A stretch of 64,000 bases of DNA, taken from assembly GCA_023105745.1 (NCBI GenBank), contig JALGQZ010000007.1, forward strand, positions 55,719,569 through 55,783,568, read 5' to 3'. The stretch is from Austropuccinia psidii (lineage: Eukaryota; Basidiomycota; Pucciniomycetes; Pucciniales; Sphaerophragmiaceae). The position numbers and the translations under genes were made by a program. Below, one piece after another: positions 24,699 through 37,252 of the stretch; the first letter of the stretch is position 1; each line of letters opens with the position of its first letter. Below the pieces are notes generated by a model. The model made no database searches, was not told the origin of the DNA, and saw only the letters and a program-made list of their open reading frames with translations.

Positions 24699-25060
24699 GG
24701 AGTTTGGGGTGTGGACACATGGTAACCAGAGAGTTAAAGTGTGTATGTAATTATTTGTTTATGATAGGCTTAACGCAAACAAATAATCACATATACAGTG
24801 TAACACTCTTGTTTCAATGTATCCACACCCCACACTCCAAAAAAAAAACCAAAAAAAAACCAAAAAAACCAAAAAAAACCAAAAAAAAACCAAAAAAAAA
24901 CAAAAAAAAACCAAAAAAATATGAACCTTTTTTTTGAAAAACAACCTGAAAATTCAGGAAACCCAAAAAACAAAAACAAAACAAAAAAATTCTTTGGGCC
25001 TCCAAAAACTGCCAAAAGACATACATCAGGTGTTTTTCTGCGCAAAAAACCTGTTATTGG
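24450..25060. repeat. Long imperfect inverted repeat with a 62-bp hairpin core
   Basis: The core arms are 24699-24760 and 24777-24838, separated by 16 bases. They match as reverse complements with several mismatches: left GGAGTTTGGGGTGTGG against right CCACACCCCACACTCC. Further out, T-rich sequence on the left faces A-rich sequence on the right. The block GGGAGGCCAAA at about 24482 faces TTTGGGCCTCC at about 24993. This resembles a decayed foldback element. I found no target duplication. Confidence 0.5.
24839..24927. repeat. Simple repeat of CC plus A8-A10 units
   Basis: About eight units of CCAAAAAAAA with variation in A-run length follow the hairpin's right arm. The ORFs crossing it on both strands are low-complexity artefacts. 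Confidence 0.85.
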
Positions 25061-25099
25061 TGTTTCTTTTTTTCAAAAGACTAATGAGAATTGATAAGA

Positions 25100-26585
25100 A
25101 AACATATTTAAATTAGATCAGATATGAATAATACAATGAAAAGGATAAATGACAGCAAATTTTTTCAAAAATCATGTCATCAAAAATTCTGTCATTTTTG
25201 ATGAAATTGATCTTTTCTCAAAATCCAATTAAAAATAGCCAAAGCCATTTTTCTAAAATTGGTGCATAATGGTCCCTGAAAATAAAATGACATGGCCGAA
25301 ATGTCAAGACAAAAGTTATGTAAGACATAACTCAATGAAAAAAATGACAAAATGAAAACAAGCAAGGAATATCAACTTGATGAGAGACTTCAATGACAAC
25401 ACTACTCAAAATTTATGAATGAAATGGTGACTGCTCAGTGGGATAATTATATTTACTGCTTATGAGAAAAATATGTGTTTATACCGGTACCTTTTCAAAT
25501 ATTCAAAATGGAATTCATTCTGTATGTGCCAGTGTTTTGTATTTCAAATTTCAAATTTCCAAATTTGGAAAGACACAAATCCAATTTCTTTACTTTAATT
25601 TTTTTATTTCTGCCAAAAATCAGAAATTCCAAAAATGTTTTTTTTCCAAAATCTTTCCTCCTACAATAATTCACATCTTTAAATACTGCATGAAATGGAT
25701 AACTTCAATGATATTGTGTTTTGTCATTTTTTTAAGCTACCATACTATACTTGCTGTTCAAGGTTTAAGACTCCCATATGATTCAAAGAGCTCAATAAAT
25801 TCTTTCCAATCCCCACTGCAAGCCTTCTCATAGAGCTGTTTTGGTGGAGTATGAAGCTCAAAAATCTGAGGCCCAAATACAAATACACAAAATAAGAAGA
25901 AACTCCTGTGAAATGTCCATTCCACTCAGCACCAAGCATTTCATCAGAGCAGAATACATCCTGTCAGCCCCACCAAATTTTAATGAAATCCCTCAATCAA
26001 TCTGTAGAGTCCAACATCATTAAACAATATAAATTTTCCCAACAACCCCAATCCCTTCAACTCATCAACCAATATTTCCACATTCCCATCCATCACCTTA
26101 TCTTTCACCAAGTGGTAATTTTTAATTTTTTATGGAATCCCTTCTTATGGGAACTTTTAATTTTTGCTAGAAAATTCCTTTTTGCAGATTGAAAAGGTAA
26201 AAAATGTTTCAGACAGGACCTCCTCTCAAGCCTCCATTGATTCAGAAAGCTTTGATTAAAAAATAACCCTCCACCTCAAATTTCTTGTCAAGCTGTGTCT
26301 TCCTAATTCCAACATAACAAGAACGATTTCCCAATCCCACCATTACGAAAAGTGGTTATTCTGCAGCCTGCCCCTTCTATTTTCCCACCTTCATCCAAAT
26401 CCACTTCTGAGAAATCTCATGAAGTCCCCCATACCAAAGTCAATCCTTACAGGTTCTAAATATGGCTTTTCAGATCAAAATACCCTATCCAGCTTTCACC
26501 AACAAGAATATATATTTACAATCTTACCGCCAGACAACAGACTCAGCCACCTTCTCATGATTACAGCAATCTCTTCTGTCAAGTA
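25100..26585. other. Unassigned region, possibly upstream exons of a hypothetical gene
   Basis: Composition becomes more C-rich on the plus strand from about 25740. Plus-strand frames such as 25841-26023 (contains RAEYILSAPPNFNEIP) and the stretch from about 26370 to 26585 look protein-like but are broken by stops. No promoter or domain is recognised. Confidence 0.3.
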
Positions 26586-27073
26586 TTGAATGAAACAGCC
26601 ACCTCAAATACTCCCCAAATCAACATCACTGTCAGAAAAGTACCCATCCAGGCTCCACAAAGCTCAACTTGGCCACAGGAGCCACCACATGTTCCTCCTA
26701 CCTCAGGTACTGAAGAATCAGAACCTCAACAAACTGCTGAAGAATTCTTGTTGGAATTGGCTCACCCTCCAAAAGACCCTTTTAGAATTGAGTTATCACA
26801 ATTCCATTTGGACGTTATAATCAAACTGACTCTTTGATTTCAGGTTTTTTCAAAGGATTTACCCAAGAAGAAATCAAAAAAATTGAATATTGGCGAATTC
26901 AAAAAGATAAAACCAAAGCTTTTTCCAGTTATTACCTTGTTTTGAAAAATTGTCACTTTATCATCAAGAATCTCAACACTATTCTTGGTAAAAAAGGTTC
27001 CAGCCAATTCCATAAGTATATCCTCATACATAAAAAGGTTGTCTTTATGTTTTGTAAAATTCAGGAAATGTAA
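26586..27073 (+). CDS. Hypothetical protein segment, possibly two exons
   Basis: The frame at 26586-26837 is proline- and glutamate-rich (NITVRKVPIQAPQSS, then AEEFLLELAHPPKDPF). After TTTGATTTCAG at 26832-26842 a different frame opens (FKGFTQEEIKKIEYW). The space available for an intron is very short, so the junction is unclear. No family is recognised. It may belong with the segment at 27186-27640. Confidence 0.3.
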
Positions 27074-27185
27074 TTGATATCTTCTTGAATTAATTAAGCA
27101 GAAATAGATCATACTGACTCATATTTTGAACATATATACATTAAGATGAGATTTCATTTAACAATGATACTTCTTTTTTCACAGG

Positions 27186-27640
27186 AAAGGAGATAGTGCA
27201 TCAAGAATCATTGGTCCACAGCCCCAGCCATGAAAATCCTCCAGCTCACACAATGGCTGAGCTTATTTCTTACATCAAGAGGCCAGTCAAGGGAGCATGG
27301 ATCAACTTCAAATCTGCCCACTATGATTCGAGAATCATTGATGTATCCTTCCTGGATGAAGACCTCCTCCAGAAACTCAACCATTTCTCACCAAGATCAG
27401 ATCAGGCCCTTGTAGAAGTTGTTCAATTCTTTCAAAAGATCAGTTATACCACTGATCCCACTGCCCCATTCCCACCAGATCACCCTTACAGGTCAAAGTT
27501 CACTCCAGATAATGGTGATCTCCAATATGTCTTCAACCAATCTATAAGAACGGTCACTGCTCTTCTCTACCTCCATGTTCAAAGCAAAAGCCCCAACAAT
27601 GAAATTTCTCTTTCTGGAGAGGTCAAAAGAGCTTCCAATT
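27186..27640 (+). CDS. Hypothetical protein segment, single large exon
   Basis: A TTTTTTCACAG acceptor-like sequence leads into an open frame with balanced composition (AELISYIKRPVKGAWINF, YRSKFTPDNGDLQYVF). It stays coding-like to about 27630, where CAATTGTAATATT could hold a splice donor. The codon use looks coding, unlike the AT-rich flanks. I recognise no domain. It could be a host gene exon or part of an unclassified transposon. Confidence 0.4.
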
Positions 27641-27962
27641 GTAATATTTTACTTTTTTTCTGCTTTATCAAGCCTCCTGAATTTTGAACCAGCATCAGCT
27701 TTCACCTTTCCTCAAAACAACCTATCCTATCCGATTTGAAAGCATTTATGGCACTCAAGTTCTGGAAAATAGTCATTCAAGACAAGCTATAAGAAACCTC
27801 TACATCCCTTGCATGTAGTCAACTTGGGAATACCAGGGGATTTTCATCTAAATTCTAATTGAAATGAGATTTTTAACTGATGGATCAATTGATTGGTTCA
27901 ATTTTTTAAGAGTTTATAAGGATGAATTGACATATTGAAATATTTCCTCTGTTTTTATGAAG
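27641..27962. other. Short spacer before element B
   Basis: No supported feature. The bases next to the LTR are TGAAG, against TGCAT beyond the far LTR, so no clear target duplication remains for element B. Confidence 0.4.
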
Positions 27963-29871
27963 TGTGAGCCTTTGAAATATGACCACATATCCAAAAAGGT
28001 CACAAGAAAAGCTTTACAATAATTATTCCTCCAAATGATTATCTTAAAATAAGTAAAAATACTATAGAGAGCATAAATGCTGAATTAAATTAGAATCTGA
28101 TTAATAAACATGTGAAATGAATTAAACAATTAGAATCCCCATGATAAAACACACATATATCATTTTATGGCATATCTGTAAAGTCAATACTAATGAGCAA
28201 TAAGCCAAAAATGCCATAAAAAGATATAAGTTCTTATTTATCTCAGAAGAAAATGAAACAACATGTGAAAAAAATTAACCATTGAATTCCCCATGAAAGC
28301 CTACACATAAAACAATTTTATTTCATTTCTCTAAAGTTAATACTTAAGGAATTAAGCTGAATATATGCACTTTTTTGGTCAGTGCATACATTCATGGTTT
28401 TTAGCTAATATATCTTGAGATATACATGATAGAGAGTTAATCCAAGATTAAACTTAACACTGAATTAATGTAAAAAGACAGATATGAGCTTTATTTGACA
28501 AGCTATAAACAAGTTATAAGTTGTAAGGGTTTATTGAACAAAGTTGCTAGAGCTGTTGGCCACTTTGTTGTGAAAGTGGTCCCAACTTAAAATGAAGTGG
28601 ATATTCAGGTTCTAATAGGTCATACGTGAATAATGATGTATTTTTCATCATAACATTCAAGGTAAAGCCCCCTGAAAACTTAGTTTTAAGTTTGAAATAT
28701 TGAATTTTGACAGAAAAGATGAGATACAAGAAAAATAATCAAAAATAGAATTTCGATGATTTAATGAAATTCTCTTGGAAGTTTAATAAAGAAATGCAAA
28801 GCTATCAGAATTGGCCCTCTGAATAGCTTTATCATGTATAACTTAAAATTCATTCATTATCAAAGTTTAAGCTTAAAATTGATCATTTATGATCACTCAC
28901 TGTGATCTCATTTTAAGCTTAAAAGTTATATAAGTGATAAAAATGGTTAATACTGATTAAATCCACAGATCTTAGGCTTCTTCTAAGCCTATGATGTCAT
29001 CAAACTTAGAGTTATAGTGATAACTTTAAATAATGGCATAATAATGAGATGAGATGGTTTGATCATGATGTAATCATCACTAAACCGTAAAATACTGATC
29101 AGTTCCAGTAGATAGCATCAGTAATCATCTACTAGAAGCCTGCTGGACTCTAGAAGGGAGTAGTTTACTATAAATAGAACCCTTTCGCCTCCATTTCCCC
29201 CTCAGATGCAAAAAAAAACATTAAAATTACTAAAACAAAGGTAAAAACCTTCTTCTTTTTATATAAAATCATTATATACTAAAAGAATCAATTAGATTTT
29301 ATTATAATCCTCAGCTTTGACATGATCAAATCAATTCTTGATTGTTTTTGTTAAAATTTCTCTATAAATCTCTATTTCACGTAAAAAGAAGAATATTTGT
29401 AATTTCTGATAATCTTTATTGTAAATACAATTTAAATAAGTTATATTTGTATTATTTGGAATAAAATCTCTCAAAATTATTATATTAAGTGTCAAAAGTA
29501 GGTTATTTCTCCTTTATAATGATTTCTCTCCATTAATACTCTTGATAATTTCTTTATTAATATAATTAGTATTTATATTAATATATAACTTCAATATTAG
29601 TAATATTATTTTTATTGATTGTTTTTATTATTAAAAACAATTATTTTACTCCTTTATTATCTTCTTGTAACAATAAGAAAAAGCTTTGAATATATTAATT
29701 ATTAAATATTAATATTTATTTAGTAATATAGTTATTTTACACAATATTTATCTTAATTCTTCATTAATATAATTATTCTTTATCTTATTTATTAATCTGA
29801 TAAGGACGTTCATAGTTCATTAAGTAAAATATTACTAATATTCACTTATTGTTTCATAGTCAAACCTTATA
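27963..29871 (+). repeat. 5' LTR of element B
   Basis: It starts TGTGAGCCTTTGAAATATG and ends CAAACCTTATA, where intact copies end CCTTACA. It is 1909 bp. TATAAATAG is at 29169-29177, followed by AAAGGTAA. Confidence 0.9.
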
Positions 29872-29873
29872 TT

Positions 29874-29889
29874 TGGGGGCCTGGACAGG
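29874..29889 (+). promoter_or_regulatory. Candidate PBS of element B
   Basis: TGGGGGCCTGGACAGG lies two bases inside the 5' LTR. It differs from TGGGGGCCTGGCCGTG of A and C only in its last bases. Confidence 0.55.
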
Positions 29890-30368
29890 ATTGTTACTTG
29901 GAGACCTTTAAAAATCTTCATTTTGGGTTTATCCAATAGTAAATTATATTTACAATTATAAGATTATATAATAATTTTATATTTATTGATTTTGAGAGCT
30001 ATTGAGGAATTTGGAAAGCAATTGTACTGTCTTGCACATGATTTTTCACATCCTTAGACTTTCAAGAACTTTCTTTGAGTGACTCTAGTAATTCAAAAAG
30101 ATATTTATAAATTAAAAATAAATTTATATTATAGATTTAATTTAAAAAAGAATCATTTTAATTTTATTTTATTGTTTAAAAATAAAAATAGAAAAATGAT
30201 AATATATATATATATATATATATAAACCAATAAAAAAAGTTATTTTTATTCTTTTTTATTATTTATTTTATCCATTTAATTAATTCAAAAGATATTAAAG
30301 CAATTTTTCTGTGGAAATTTCCAAAAGTAACACTTTTTAGAAAAGACTTATACTGATTTGTCTTTTTA

Positions 30369-30518
30369 TTGTTTGCAGACAACCCAGTAGAGGATAATCA
30401 AATCACTGTTGAGAGATTGGTGGAAGAAGCTTGTCCAAGTTCTCCAACACCAATTTTCAATGAGAAAAGAAAGCTAAGAAATTTGTCTTTCCAGAACCCA
30501 CTATTCAGGACTCTGAAG
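30369..30518 (+). pseudogene. Upstream exon of the overlapping ORF, element B
   Basis: It encodes DNPVEDNQITVERLVEEA and is homologous to the 150-bp exons of A and C. The acceptor TAG of C reads TAT here. The basic run KRKKAKK has decayed to KRKLRN, with an apparent frame change after it. The donor GTGAGC reads TTGAGT. Confidence 0.45.
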
Positions 30519-30593
30519 TTGAGTACCTCCCTTTTAATTGCCATAAGAAGATATTTTGTGTTCTGGAATCTTTTGTTTTCTTAAATTTTTACT

Positions 30594-31938
30594 ATGACTA
30601 CTAGAAGAGGATCCCAATACTTCATCCAATCAGATGGAGGTGGACTCAGAAGTAGAGTTTATCCCTCAAAAGGGAAAAGAAATGGAAAAATCCCCAGTGG
30701 AACAGAATCCGCACAAGGAAGTGCCATATCCAAAAGGCAAGTCCCCAATATTCCTATGATTTCTGAACCAGAATTGGAAGGATGAGTAATTCCAACAGAG
30801 AAAAATCACATTCAGAGGGCTCAAAAAGACATTTATATGAGCCAGTACAAGCAGTATTACACAGTGTACAAGGACAAGGATTGGGAAATGTTGCCACAAA
30901 TCCACCAAGAAGTGATGAACCCCTGGCATATCCTAAAAAAATTCCTCAAAGAGGAGGAAATAGTGAGATACTCCAATGGATGGAATCCACTATCATTCAA
31001 GCCTCAAATCAAGAAGATAAAGGAGTACCATGCCAAAAAGAAAGAGGCAAGCAAGGAAGAAGCCCCAGTAGCTTCCACCAGCAAGCCTCAAGCCAACCAA
31101 CCTACCCAAGAAGGGAAGAAGAACAAGAAAACGAATTTGAGGAAACCATATTCCCCAAGTTACAGGATCCCGAAAACCCAAGAAGATGCCATGGAAAATT
31201 TCTTCAACATGGACACAACCTCAATGGAATTCAAGGACAAAGAGGAACAAAGAATGAGACAACCTCATTTCCCAAAGAAATGACTTTGTCTCCTGATGTT
31301 GTAAATACTTTAATTGAAATTAGAAATAGTATCTGAACTCTTAAAGAAATTAAAAATAGTCTATTATCCTTACAAGAGATAATGTTATACAAAACAAAAA
31401 AGAAATTTATAACATTAAATTTATGGTTGAAAATAACAAACCAAAAATTCTTATTGACAATACTCAAAACTTAATACCAGGACAGCAAGAATTGTATGAA
31501 TACATAAAATATATTAAAGAAAAAACTTTAACAATAAATTATGATATGAGCATTGACAATTTAACAGAGAAACTAATCAAATTAAGTATTTCTGCTGAAA
31601 AATATGAAGAAAAGACTTCATCAAATCAAAAATTACTTCTAGACCATGTAGAAAAAAAGTGATGGAGCAATGATTAATCTTAAAGATGACATTCAAAGTG
31701 AAATAAGAATTATTACTGAAAAATTGATAAAATAAATGAGGCTAACTCAAATATGCAAAAGTTCTCAACCCTATTTTCTCACATAAGAAGTCCTGTTAAG
31801 CCCAAAGAGAAAATAACAAACCGATTCATGACAGACTCGAGTCATAAAGACAATAACCAAGTCTTGATAAAAGATGAACCTCAATTAAAATAATGGCCAA
31901 CACTCACAGGTGAAGGTTAATATGACCATATGTCATTC
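30594..31938 (+). pseudogene. Element B gag, N-terminal part
   Basis: It starts [14 protein letters not shown], as in A and C. The frame shifts near 30780, continues open from 30782 to 31336, and then has a stop after RNSI. Later fragments (31423-31662) match the coiled Gag region of A. The part up to the 31939 insertion contains further stops. The product cannot be functional. Confidence 0.85.
30837..31283 (+). CDS. Overlapping 148-codon ORF, element B
   Basis: It starts [10 protein letters not shown], ends RQPHFPKK, and is 148 codons with no stop even though the rest of element B is riddled with stops. Against element C it has 23 amino-acid replacements, while the Gag frame in the same bases has about 35. 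SNGWNPLS is retained. No domain is recognised. Retained length in the most decayed copy supports real coding, although a short ORF can also survive by chance. Confidence 0.6.
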   Translation: MSQYKQYYTVYKDKDWEMLPQIHQEVMNPWHILKKFLKEEEIVRYSNGWNPLSFKPQIKKIKEYHAKKKEASKEEAPVASTSKPQANQPTQEGKKNKKTNLRKPYSPSYRIPKTQEDAMENFFNMDTTSMEFKDKEEQRMRQPHFPKK

Positions 31939-33903
31939 TGTCAGCTTGTGACTCAAAACCAGAGCACAAGCATGACAGCCAAATACTATAAATCAATGGT
32001 AAAGCCAAGATATCACCAAAACATGGAGCTGAGCCAAATAAGCTTAGAAGGTATCAAAAAAAAGAGCAAACCCACCACTTTCCAAATACACAAGTCCCAC
32101 CATCATAGGACAAGGAATAACAAAGTTGTTGCTGAGCATAAACCTTATTATTCACCTCTCATCTGAAATCCATAGGAAGAGACTTAACCCCATCAAATGG
32201 GTATTCAAATTGAATCTCTAAGTCAGGGCTATCCAATGGTACTAGCCAAACTGAGCTAGAAACATAATTACAGGAGTTATTACCAAAATAAGGTCAAATA
32301 AGGGTGAATAAAATATTCACCTCTCATCTAGCTTCCACAGTTTTAGTGTGAGATACCTAAAGTGGGGTATTTTTGGAAATATCACAATTAGAGCTATCTG
32401 ATGGTACAATTCATTTTCCCATACCCAATCTAGAACAAAGGTTATGGGGAAAACAAGCTCCATACAGTTTTTGGGCAAAATCATGAATATTTATAAGAAA
32501 CCTTATACATGACATAACTTTGCCATATTTGATTATAATCATATCAAATGAGAAGCCATTGTGTAGAACACATGCAGGGCTACACAATGAATCAACGTTT
32601 ATCCTGATATCTCAAAAACTGACAAACTTATGGCAGTTTTACAGTTGAAATCTCACAGTCTGACCTGCACAGACTTACTGTGGGATATTCTCCCATAACT
32701 ATTATTATGAGGTGTCAAACAGACAAATAATCATGTTTATACTTCAATAAATCATAGTTCAGTCAATACTGGGGTTCCATACAGGTTATGTACAGCTTCC
32801 TATGCATCATACATGTGAGAAGAGGGCTATGTGGTCCCAGATGAACATTTTCACCCTGTATTGGTGAAAACCTCCCAGATGTGGTTTCAAACCCACATCT
32901 GAGCCCAATAAAGTGTATACAGGCTTTTTGAAAGCCACAAGCTAGTACTCAGAAGTGAAATGCTGTTCACTTCTTCTACATGGATGGTCTAGAGGGCCAT
33001 TCCACCCCATTTTACGATAAAAAGGGGCCTTTTCTCCACCAGAAAAGGTTTCCCAATCCTGTTCTCAAATTCCTACTTAGTACAACTGTCCAAAATAGTG
33101 ATACCCTTGGAAAAAAAGTCAGGTATACTTTAAACTTAAGTATTGTTGTGAGCCTGCAAGCATGTACTGGCATACCCGCTACATTGTCTCTGACTCCAAT
33201 TTCTATTTTTATTCAATTATTAGATTCAAACCTTAACTTAAAAATTAAACTTTATCATTTTAAATATTGATGATATAATAAAATAATCATATGACATCAT
33301 TTGATTTTGTCAATATAATTATTATTTCATTTTCTTTTGATGATGTCATGAAATCTTTCTATAACATCTTTTTAACTCTTGTATTTACAATATTTAAGAG
33401 GATAATTCTTACCTTTGAATGATACCTCAGAGCTCCACTTTATATATATATATATTTACAGTTTAAATTGAATCATTTATTACTATAAGAGATATAATAT
33501 CTCTCAAATGTTTATATTTTAATTTATATTACTCAAAATCATAAATTATCTTTGATATTATTAGTGAAGCTCATACCACTAATAATGCTATAATTCAACT
33601 AAAGTGATGTCTCTGTTAGTTACTCTTAACAGTATTCCAAATTTAGTTAGTTTATTAAATTCCTTCAATATAAAATGGAAGTCACAAAGGAGACCCCAGC
33701 TTACAATTGTAGTCTTTATTATTGTAACCCAACAGGTAAAGCTGCATCCAGGGCTTTCAGTAGCACTCACCACCACTAATTTCATTAGTAAATCCCTTAA
33801 TATCTTTAAAACAAACCTTTTTAAAGACTTTTTATCTGTGTTACAGTCATAGTTAAAGCTGTATATACCCTTATTAACACTTTATCATAGACTCAGCCTG
33901 ACA
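31939..33903 (+). repeat. Family II solo LTR in element B gag
   Basis: It starts TGTCAGCTTGTGACTC and ends AGCCTGACA, with CATTC duplicated at 31934-31938 and 33904-33908. Removing it and one CATTC joins the Gag sequence MSF to the following IDML block. It is 1965 bp, about 600 bp longer than the left-edge LTR, with extra sequence around 33100-33700. Confidence 0.9.
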
Positions 33904-36050
33904 CATTCATTGAAAAAATTGACATGTTACAAGAAGATCATGCCATACCAGATGAATCAACCACTGCAAAATTCCATTCATTATTCGAAAAATCTGAGAA
34001 AATATCTTATTATGGCATAAGAAAAACCAATGGTAAAAATACCTGGTCTTGGTGGAAAATGAAATAATCACCAAATGGGCAAATGATGCCTGGAGATACA
34101 AAGTAGAAAGTGAATTTTGAAATTCCTTCTGACCCAGAAAAGGAGAAACCTTTTACTTGGTTCTTAAAACAAGTTGAAATATTCAATGCACTGTACCCAA
34201 AAATGTTCTAAAAATGGTGCACATGAAGATGCTTAAGAAATTTGGAGGGGAATCAGAACATTCCCTAAAAAGGAGGTTCATAGAACCATGCTCCACAAAG
34301 GAATATATCAGTGAACTGGAAGGTATAGTGACAAGAACTACTATTGGTAAAGTCCAAATAAAGCATATATCAAGAAAGATAAACCAAGAGAACCTTTCAA
34401 ACCCAATACACCTTACAATGAGCAAATAAAATGCCATAAATGTGGAGGTATCGGACACTTAGCCAAAAATTGACTCAAAAAAGCAGAGATTAATGAAATT
34501 GTGGAAACAGATGGCCACGATGACAAAGAAGAATCAGATTCTGAAAAAGATACTGAAGAGTCAGAAACTTCTGAAGGTTATGAAATCAATATAATTAATG
34601 CACAAATTAATAATATTGATTTAATATATGAAGTATTAGATTTTAACTCAAACTTACCACAAGCTGGAACATCTGATACAAGCCTGACAAACATAAAGGA
34701 TTCCAAACTGTATAGAACCAAACCAGCAAAGGGAATGGGTTATACAGCTGGAAAGGCAATTATAAGCATTGTCATGGTTCAGAACCAAGAGGCAAAAGTA
34801 AACTTTGATACAGGTGCATACTCTAAATGTGTTGGTAAAAGTTATTTGAAATAAATTGTACTAGATTGGGAAGAAAAACTTATACCAATACAAGGATTTA
34901 AGCTTAGCAGTGCCAATGAAAGAATGAAGCCCCTTGGAATAATAGACTTAACACTAGTTTCTCCTCACCCTTCACAATGTATAAGAGTGAAAGTAGAGTT
35001 TTTAATAATGGAAAGCTGTACTAGTAACCACTTTATACTTTGAAATGATTACTTGTCAATTTATGGCATGGATATCTCAAATCAAAAGGACAGATATTTT
35101 ACCATGAGAGACAATAAGAGGCAAAAATTTGGGTTTTTAAATAAAAAAAAACAAATTACAGTCATAAAAAAGAAGAGAAAAATCCAGAAAAAGACTTTTT
35201 CATAGGGGACCAACTTAAAGAGGCAGAATTCAATCAAGAATTAACAGAAAAAATGAAAGAAAAGTTAATTGACCTCCTATTCAAATATCAAAATGCCTTT
35301 GAAATTGAAAAAGAGCAACTAGGTTCCATTATTTGACATGAAGTAGACATTATCCTTATTGTAGAAAAACATTATCCACCTCTGTTAAGAAGACCAGCTT
35401 ACCCATCTAGCCCAAGAGCCAGAGAAGCCTTAGAGTTACATATTTAATAATCAATAGACCTTGGGGTATTAAGGAAAGTAGGACATAATGAACAGGTAGA
35501 GGTCACTGCACCTTTCATTATTACTTGGCATAATGGAAAATCAAGGATGGTAGGGGACTTTAGAGCCCTAAATACCTACACTATCCCTGACAGATATCCA
35601 ATACCCAGAATTCATGAGACATCAACACAATTATCACAGGCTAAGTTCATTACAGCCATGGGTGCTCTAAAGGGATTTCACCAAAATGTCTTGACAGAAA
35701 ATTCTAAGAAGCTACTGAGGATAATAGTTCACTTTGGGATATATGAATACTTAAGGATGCCATTTGGTATAAAAAAATGCACCTTCCCATTATCAAAGGA
35801 TTATTAACACCATATTTCCTGAAGATTTATCAGAAAGATGGTTAATCATCTATATTGATGATATTATACTTTGCTCAGAAACTTGGGAAAGTCACTTAAC
35901 AAGACTAGAAAGAGTACTACAAAAAATAGTCCAAGTGAATATGAAAATGTCCCTCAAAAAGTGTCATTTTTCATATAGTGAGCTGAAAGCACTAGGACAT
36001 GTTGTATCTGGACTAATCTTTGGCATAGGTAAAAAAAAGTAGCAGCAGTA
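33904..36050 (+). pseudogene. Element B Gag core, protease and reverse transcriptase remnants
   Basis: In order there is the Gag core (about 33909-34400) and a knuckle at about 34430-34472 whose last Cys codon is now TGA. An acidic linker (34501-34700), protease DTGA at 34807-34818, and RT with YIDDII at 35851-35868 follow. Stops and frameshifts recur, for example after KSYLK at 34852 and at 35446. It is homologous throughout to element A residues about 470-1170. Confidence 0.88.
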
Positions 36051-37252
36051 CTACTGAAACCAATTCCCCAAACAAAATAAGAAATGAAATCATTTCTAGG
36101 ACTTGCTAGTTACTACAGACAGCATATAAAGGACTTTTTAAGAATTTCCAAATCCTTGTATAAACTCTGTGACCACAGACAGCTTATGAAATGACTGAAG
36201 AAAGAGTCAAAGCATATGAGGAATTGAAAAATGCCCTCCAAAATTCCCCATTTCTTCTAATGCCAGATTGGAAACTACCTTTCAAACTATACATTGATGC
36301 TTGTGGAGAAGGATTAGGTGCTGCACTACACCAGACACAAATTATCAATGATAAACCTGTTGACAGACCAATTTTCTTCATTTCAAGACAAATTAAGCCA
36401 ACAGAAGCAAGCCAAATGGATTGCCTTTGCTTAGTGTGGGCTTTAGAAAAATTACATTATTATTTGGATGGTACAGTGTTTGATGTAATTACAGACTGTA
36501 ATGCTGTAAAATCTTTTTTAAACATGAAGACACCAAATAGACATATGCTAAGATGGAAAATTGCTATCCAAGAATATAGAGGAAATATGACTATAGTTAA
36601 TAAATCTGGAAAAATTCATAAAAATTCAGATGGTCTTAGTATATGGTCTTTAGCAAATACACCTGAAAACCCAGCATGGGTACCACAGGAAGAGCACCAT
36701 ATAGAAGGCATATGTATCACAGACATTGGCACATTACTCTTTAATCAACTTAAAGAAAGCTATAAGATGGATAAGAGCTGTCATATCCTATACCAACTTC
36801 TGATGAAAGACTGCAAAGACTCATCACTCTCATCCAAACTAGATGAAATATGGAAAAAAGCATATGATGAAGGAAGATTCCACCTCCTTGATGAAATACT
36901 GTATCATAGGACAAAAAACACTTTTTTTATGATCTTAACAGATAGAACCTGGATAGATACTATATTACATGAATGTAATGAAAGTGTTTCATCTGCACAT
37001 CTCTCAGAAGATAGGACACTGGAAAAGGTTAAAACCTACTCTTGGTTTCCAAACTGGAGAAAACATGTTGCAGAATACTTCCAAACCTGTGACAGATGTC
37101 AAAATTCAAACAGAGACACAGGAAGGAAATTTGGAATGATGATCCAAATCCAAGAAACAAAATCCCCATGGGAAATAGTTCATATGGATTGGGTAACAGC
37201 CTTACCTCCAGGATGAGAGAGGAGTTATAAGGCATGCCTAGTACTGGTTGAT
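36051..37252 (+). pseudogene. Element B RNase H and integrase N-terminal remnants
   Basis: The frame 36191-37216 carries [14 protein letters not shown] and ITDCNAVKS of RNase H, then the integrase zinc-binding region (HECNES, CQ-type knuckle partly lost: [11 protein letters not shown]). The first catalytic Asp is in [15 protein letters not shown] follows that motif. The coding sequence then reaches the LTR insertion at 37253, preceded by TTGAT. Confidence 0.88.

Noticed and set aside
24704..25116. Several ORFs on both strands rich in Lys-Pro or Phe-Trp
   Set aside because: They translate the CCAAAAAAAA repeat and the hairpin arms; composition is pure repeat artefact.
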